Assembly: GCA_040878185.1 (NCBI GenBank)
Contig: JBBDMS010000067.1
Span: forward strand, 1-46,434
DNA from: JAWXBK01 sp040878185
GTDB lineage: Bacteria; Pseudomonadota; Alphaproteobacteria; Dongiales; Dongiaceae
DNA length: 46,434 nucleotides
Direction of reading: 5' to 3'
The position numbers and the translations under genes were made by a program. Below, piece by piece: positions 44,001 to 46,434 of this stretch. The notes under the pieces were generated by a model. The model saw only the letters and a program-made list of their open reading frames with translations, was not told where the DNA came from and did not search any database. The first letter of the stretch is position 1, and each line of letters opens with the position of its first letter.

Positions 44001-44237
44001 CTCGATGATGCGCGCAACGATGTCGGGTGTGATCGGCTCGATATAGGTGCCGTGCGCCAGATCGGGATCGGTCATGATCGTCGCCGGGTTCGAATTCACC
44101 AGCACGACGCGATAGCCTTCCTCGCGCAGCGCCTTGCAGGCCTGCGCGCCGGAATAGTCGAACTCGCAGGCCTGACCGATAACGATCGGTCCCGCCCCGA
44201 TGATCATGATCGACTTGATGTCAGTGCGCTTGGGCAT
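41004..44237 (-). CDS. carB: Carbamoyl-phosphate synthase large subunit
   Basis: Makes carbamoyl phosphate from bicarbonate, ATP and CarA-derived ammonia for arginine and pyrimidines. 1077 residues: start PKRTDIKSIMIIGAGPIVIG, first ATP-grasp domain (RPSYTLGGTGGGIAFNIEEF), oligomerisation region, second ATP-grasp (VIRPSYVLGGRAMEIVHDVA), and the C-terminal allosteric MGS-type domain (RLLATEGTAAYLRAAGLPVV). All expected domains present. It would normally follow carA closely; here a foreign gene of 1.07 kb lies between, in the same direction. A GAAGAG ribosome site lies about 11 bases before the ATG. Confidence 0.98.
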   Translation of the reverse strand: MPKRTDIKSIMIIGAGPIVIGQACEFDYSGAQACKALREEGYRVVLVNSNPATIMTDPDLAHGTYIEPITPDIVARIIEKEKPDALLPTMGGQTALNTAMALHRDGRLAKYGVELIGANAEAIEMAEDRLKFRQAMDRIGLESPKSQIAHTPEEAELALDSIGLPLVIRPSYTLGGTGGGIAFNIEEFRNIVANGLRLSPVAEILIEESVLGWKEFEMEVVRDRADNCIIICSIENVDPMGVHTGDSVTVAPALTLTDKEYQIMRNASIAVLREIGVDTGGSNVQFAVNPADGRLVVIEMNPRVSRSSALASKATGFPIAKIAAKLAVGYTLDELANDITKVTPASFEPTIDYVVVKMPRFTFEKFPGAEPILSTAMKSVGEAMSIGRSFQESVQKALRSMETGLTGFNEVEDCDAGSVRSRLGRATPDRLLVIADAFRYGLTVEEIHAICHYDPWFLREIQAIVATEVGLRSDGLPDDATALRRLKRRGFSDARLAELTGKEEAEVAAARRAANVHPVYKRIDTCAAEFASATSYMYGCYEGGSDMPPECEAAPSDRRKVMILGGGPNRIGQGIEFDYCCVHAAYALRDAGIETIMVNCNPETVSTDYDTSDRLYFEPLTAEDVIEIARVEQSRGTLMGVIVQFGGQTPLKLAGALEAAGIPILGTAPDAIDLAEDRERFQALLERLGLKQPKNGIARSTEEAERIAATIGFPVVIRPSYVLGGRAMEIVHDVAGLRRYMNNAVRVSGKSPVLIDSYLQDAIEVDIDAVADGTDVQIAGIMEHIEEAGIHSGDSACALPPYSLDPRIVAEIERQTVAMARALNVVGLMNAQLAVKNGEIYVLEVNPRASRTVPFVAKATGRPIAKIAARIMAGEKLAAHWTRQPANSAHVAVKESVFPFARFPGVDVILGPEMKSTGEVMGIDRDFAMAFAKSQLGAGVVLPSKGTVFISIKDRDKPAMVPLCRQLAARGFRLLATEGTAAYLRAAGLPVVRINKVLEGRPHVVDAMKNGEIALVFNTTEGAQAIADSFAIRETTLRASIPYYTTVSGARAAVAAIAALAARPLEVMPLQAYFTRV

Positions 44238-45402
44238 ATCAGCGTTTCTCTTCCGTAGGCGGATGACAGGAGAGTGTTTCTGGTGTGAGCACCTAAAATC
44301 CCATCAATGATTTTAATTGAGTCCATGCATACTGGGCTGCTTCTCCTATTGGCGCGCCAGCAAACTCTTCTGCAAGGAACATCAATGTAGCTCCCAGAAT
44401 CCAACGCACACGATTGGAGCTGACCCGCTTTTCTCCCAACAACGCGCTACCTGCAGATAGGTCGGCTAAACGTCGATCGCGATCGCCCAGATTCCATGCT
44501 GCGTACTCATTGCTCCGTCTGACTTCATCTACCACCCTATCGAGTGCTTCAATGGCGGCCCTGTAGTCGCGCGAATTGTGATCCAAAGAGACGATACGGT
44601 CTGACGCAGGAACCAAATCTGCGAAAGTCGCGCCTCCATTTTCGTGATCCGAAAACACCCCCAAGTTTCTTAAAATTTCGTCATATGAATCACTGAGGCG
44701 TGCCAAGACGTGATCGTCTAATCCATGATCAACGCTTACTTCAAAGTCTATAAGTTTTAGCTTCCAAAGCTCATGCCCAGCCTGAGCAACCCAACCTGAT
44801 TTGTATCTAAGATCCTGATCATTTGCGACTTCGAGCAAGTTCCGCCATTTGTCTGGGCTGAAGACTGGATCCTCCTCTAGCAATCGCAAAAGAAGTTGAC
44901 TTCTAAAGTATGCAAACTCAAGTTCGTCCTCTAAATAATCGGTTGAGAACTCTAGATTGGCGCCGAAGACGATATCTTCATCGCTTACCTCGTAACCACT
45001 CTCCTCGTAATCTTTGCCGTGGAGTCGTTCCTGATTTTTGGCTGTTTTGCCGTCCATACTGAAAAGTGGAAAGTTTTCTGCGCGTCGATGGACAAACGAA
45101 GATTGCATTTTAAGACGATGCTCAGCGGCTGCGAGGCCGTACTCCGAAATTTCGTCGCTGTCTTTGTCGTATTTCCTAAGCAGACCATTGCTCACCAGTG
45201 CGGCAACAGCCCTCGCTTGACTGCTCGCGTCTAGTCCTTGAATGCCCCAGTAGATTGGGCGCCTGCCTGGCCTATGGTCCTTCGAGTGCATTTGCCGATA
45301 GAGTTCCAATACAATTTCTTCAAGATTTCGTGGTTCAATGCGAAGCCTGACAGTCGCGTGCATTTCAAGAATCCAAGACCGTGTAGTGCAGGAAAATCAC
45401 TT
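44238..45402. other. Low-G+C insert between carA and carB
   Basis: From about 44270 to 45415 the base composition changes visibly to near-balanced A+T and G+C with A/T-ending codons, against roughly two-thirds G+C around it. It contains one gene plus short flanks of 55 and 39 bases. No insertion sequence, tRNA, integrase or flanking direct repeat was seen. The right boundary seems to reach the last codons of carA (VVKQR then TAA). Confidence 0.75.
44293..45363 (-). CDS. Foreign gene of unknown function: winged-helix-like head and hydrophobic C-terminal module
   Basis: 356 residues, acidic, with no signal peptide. Residues about 13-85 look like a winged helix: a helix NLEEIVLELYRQMH, a second and recognition helix (DASSQARAVAALVSNGLLRK), then a wing leading to EYGLAAAEHRLK. 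The middle (130-235) is helical and acidic. Residues 251-356 are a distinct module: VPASDRIVSLDHNSRDYRAA, then IEALDRVVDEVRRSN and a hydrophobic end WILGATLMFLAEEFAGAPIG. I recall the DHNS and FAGxxIG pattern as a shared C-terminus of unrelated uncharacterised accessory proteins. Codon use differs from neighbours. Lying inside the carAB operon, it may be expressed from it. Function unknown. Confidence 0.85.
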   Translation of the reverse strand: MHATVRLRIEPRNLEEIVLELYRQMHSKDHRPGRRPIYWGIQGLDASSQARAVAALVSNGLLRKYDKDSDEISEYGLAAAEHRLKMQSSFVHRRAENFPLFSMDGKTAKNQERLHGKDYEESGYEVSDEDIVFGANLEFSTDYLEDELEFAYFRSQLLLRLLEEDPVFSPDKWRNLLEVANDQDLRYKSGWVAQAGHELWKLKLIDFEVSVDHGLDDHVLARLSDSYDEILRNLGVFSDHENGGATFADLVPASDRIVSLDHNSRDYRAAIEALDRVVDEVRRSNEYAAWNLGDRDRRLADLSAGSALLGEKRVSSNRVRWILGATLMFLAEEFAGAPIGEAAQYAWTQLKSLMGF

Positions 45403-46434
45403 TTATCGTTGCTTAACTACAGATTCGATCATCTTCGCGAACCGCTCGAACAAATAATGGCTGTCCTGCGGACCGGGCGAGGCCTCGGGATGGTACTGGA
45501 CCGAGAAGATCGGCCTGCCCTCGACGCGCAGGCCTTCGAGCGTGCTGTCGAACAGCGAGACATGCGTCTTCACGATTCCCGCCGGCAGCGATTCCGGCAC
45601 CACGACGAAGCCGTGATTCTGGCTGGTGATCTCGACCTTGCCGGTTTCGATATCCTTGACCGGATGGTTCGCGCCGCGATGGCCGTGATGCATTTTTTCG
45701 GTACACCCGCCGAGCGCGAGCGCGAGCATCTGGTGGCCGAGACAGATACCGAAGATCGGCATGCCGGTATCCATCAGCGCGCGGATCACCGGCACCGCAT
45801 ATTTGCCGGTCGCCGCCGGATCGCCGGGGCCGTTCGAGAGAAAGACGCCGTCGGGCTGGTGGCGCAGGATTTCCTCGGCGGTCGCGCTCGCCGGCACGAC
45901 GGTGACGTCCGCACCGCTGGCGGCGAGGCAGCGCAGGATGTTGCGCTTGGCACCGTAATCGACCGCGACAACCTTGAAGGTGGCCGCGATCTGTTTGCCG
46001 TAGCCACGGCCGATTTGCCATTCGCTCTCGTCCCAGCGGAACATCTGCCGGCAGGTCACGTCGCCGGCGAGGTCCATGCCTTCGAGACCCGGCCAGGCGC
46101 GCGCTTCGGCCAGCAGCGTCGCCATATCGAACTTGCCGTCCGGCGCGTGCGCGACCACGCCGGTCGGCGCGCCGCCGTCGCGGATGCGCCGCGTCAGCCG
46201 CCGCGTGTCGATTCCGGCGAGCCCGACGAGGTTATGCGATCTAAGCCAGCGTTCGAGCGGCTGGGTCGCGCGCCAGTTCGACGGTTCGGTGATGTCGAGT
46301 GCCAGCACACAGCCGCGCGCGGCCGGCGTCACCGTTTCGATATCCTCGTCGTTGGTGCCGACATTGCCGATATGCGGAAAGGTGAAGGTGATGATCTGTC
46401 CGGCATAGGACGGATCGGTCAGGATTTCCTGATA
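45403..46434 (-). CDS. carA: Carbamoyl-phosphate synthase small subunit, 5'-truncated by window edge
   Basis: Glutamine amidotransferase subunit that delivers ammonia to CarB. 343 residues visible; roughly the first 40-50 lie beyond the edge. The visible start is YQEILTDPSYAGQIITFTFP, then HIGNVGTNDEDIE. The class I triad is present: catalytic Cys in MPIFGICLGHQMLALALGG, and His/Glu in VQYHPEASPGPQDS. The last residues (MIESVVKQR, TAA) are AT-richer than the rest, marking the edge of the foreign insert. The internal Met at 46332 is not the true start. Confidence 0.96.
   Translation of the reverse strand, partial: YQEILTDPSYAGQIITFTFPHIGNVGTNDEDIETVTPAARGCVLALDITEPSNWRATQPLERWLRSHNLVGLAGIDTRRLTRRIRDGGAPTGVVAHAPDGKFDMATLLAEARAWPGLEGMDLAGDVTCRQMFRWDESEWQIGRGYGKQIAATFKVVAVDYGAKRNILRCLAASGADVTVVPASATAEEILRHQPDGVFLSNGPGDPAATGKYAVPVIRALMDTGMPIFGICLGHQMLALALGGCTEKMHHGHRGANHPVKDIETGKVEITSQNHGFVVVPESLPAGIVKTHVSLFDSTLEGLRVEGRPIFSVQYHPEASPGPQDSHYLFERFAKMIESVVKQR

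Noticed and set aside
44238..45402. Transposon or prophage origin of the carAB insert
   Set aside because: No transposase, integrase, terminal inverted repeats, target duplication or tRNA site could be found at its edges, so I call it only an insert of unknown origin.

Overview
This is a GC-rich chromosomal segment from an alphaproteobacterium, probably Rhodospirillales or a close relative; the genus cannot be told from the sequence. The grounds are gene orders that I associate with that class (lgt-midA-pgeF; uvrC-pgsA-moaD-moaE beside folB and an SDR; a MarR regulator divergent from ilvE; carA-carB-greA-lrp-trxB-lysR), a phasin gene with TGC-type operators, and dense gene packing with many GTG starts and 4-bp stop/start overlaps.

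Layout. 1-4.65 kb (minus): an lgt-midA-pgeF-M24-small membrane protein-prs block; prs runs off the left edge and has its own promoter. 4.7-10.5 kb (plus): NylB-like serine hydrolase, ubiK-type factor, YbjN protein, proC, YbaK deacylase, TetR regulator, phasin and csaA. 10.5-15.6 kb (minus): MarR, phosphoesterase, membrane protein, sulfatase and an OmpR/EnvZ-type two-component pair. 15.75-16.7 kb: ilvE, divergent from marR. 16.7-25.7 kb (minus): SDR (pteridine-reductase signature)-folB, then uvrC-pgsA-mobB-moeA-moaD-moaE-amidase-lysE. 25.8-30.9 kb: glycine-zipper lipoprotein, MAPEG protein, cupin, uvrB, an OmpA-domain protein and a 47-residue membrane protein. 31-37 kb: aspartate aminotransferase, exoD-like protein, an atypical EF-G paralogue, dps, msrP and a small secreted protein. 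37.4-37.6 kb: a candidate structured RNA on the minus strand with an intrinsic terminator. 37.7-46.4 kb: trxB-lysR (minus), an Lrp/AsnC regulator (plus), then carA-[foreign gene]-carB-greA (minus); carA runs off the right edge.

How genes work together. The molybdenum cofactor genes (moaD, moaE, moeA, mobB) could supply MsrP, a molybdoenzyme in the same window; its usual heme partner MsrQ is not adjacent. SDR and folB fit pterin/folate metabolism. UvrB and UvrC are both present. CarA/CarB make carbamoyl phosphate.

Most of the window is conserved housekeeping DNA. The clearest accessory element is a 356-residue gene of visibly lower G+C at 44293-45363, placed in the same orientation between carA and carB. 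It has a winged-helix-like N-terminus and a hydrophobic C-terminal module, and I do not recognise its function. Second in interest are the candidate RNA at about 37.4-37.6 kb and three proteins with altered active sites: an M24 fold without metal ligands, an EF-G paralogue lacking the catalytic His, and an SDR with a pteridine-reductase triad.
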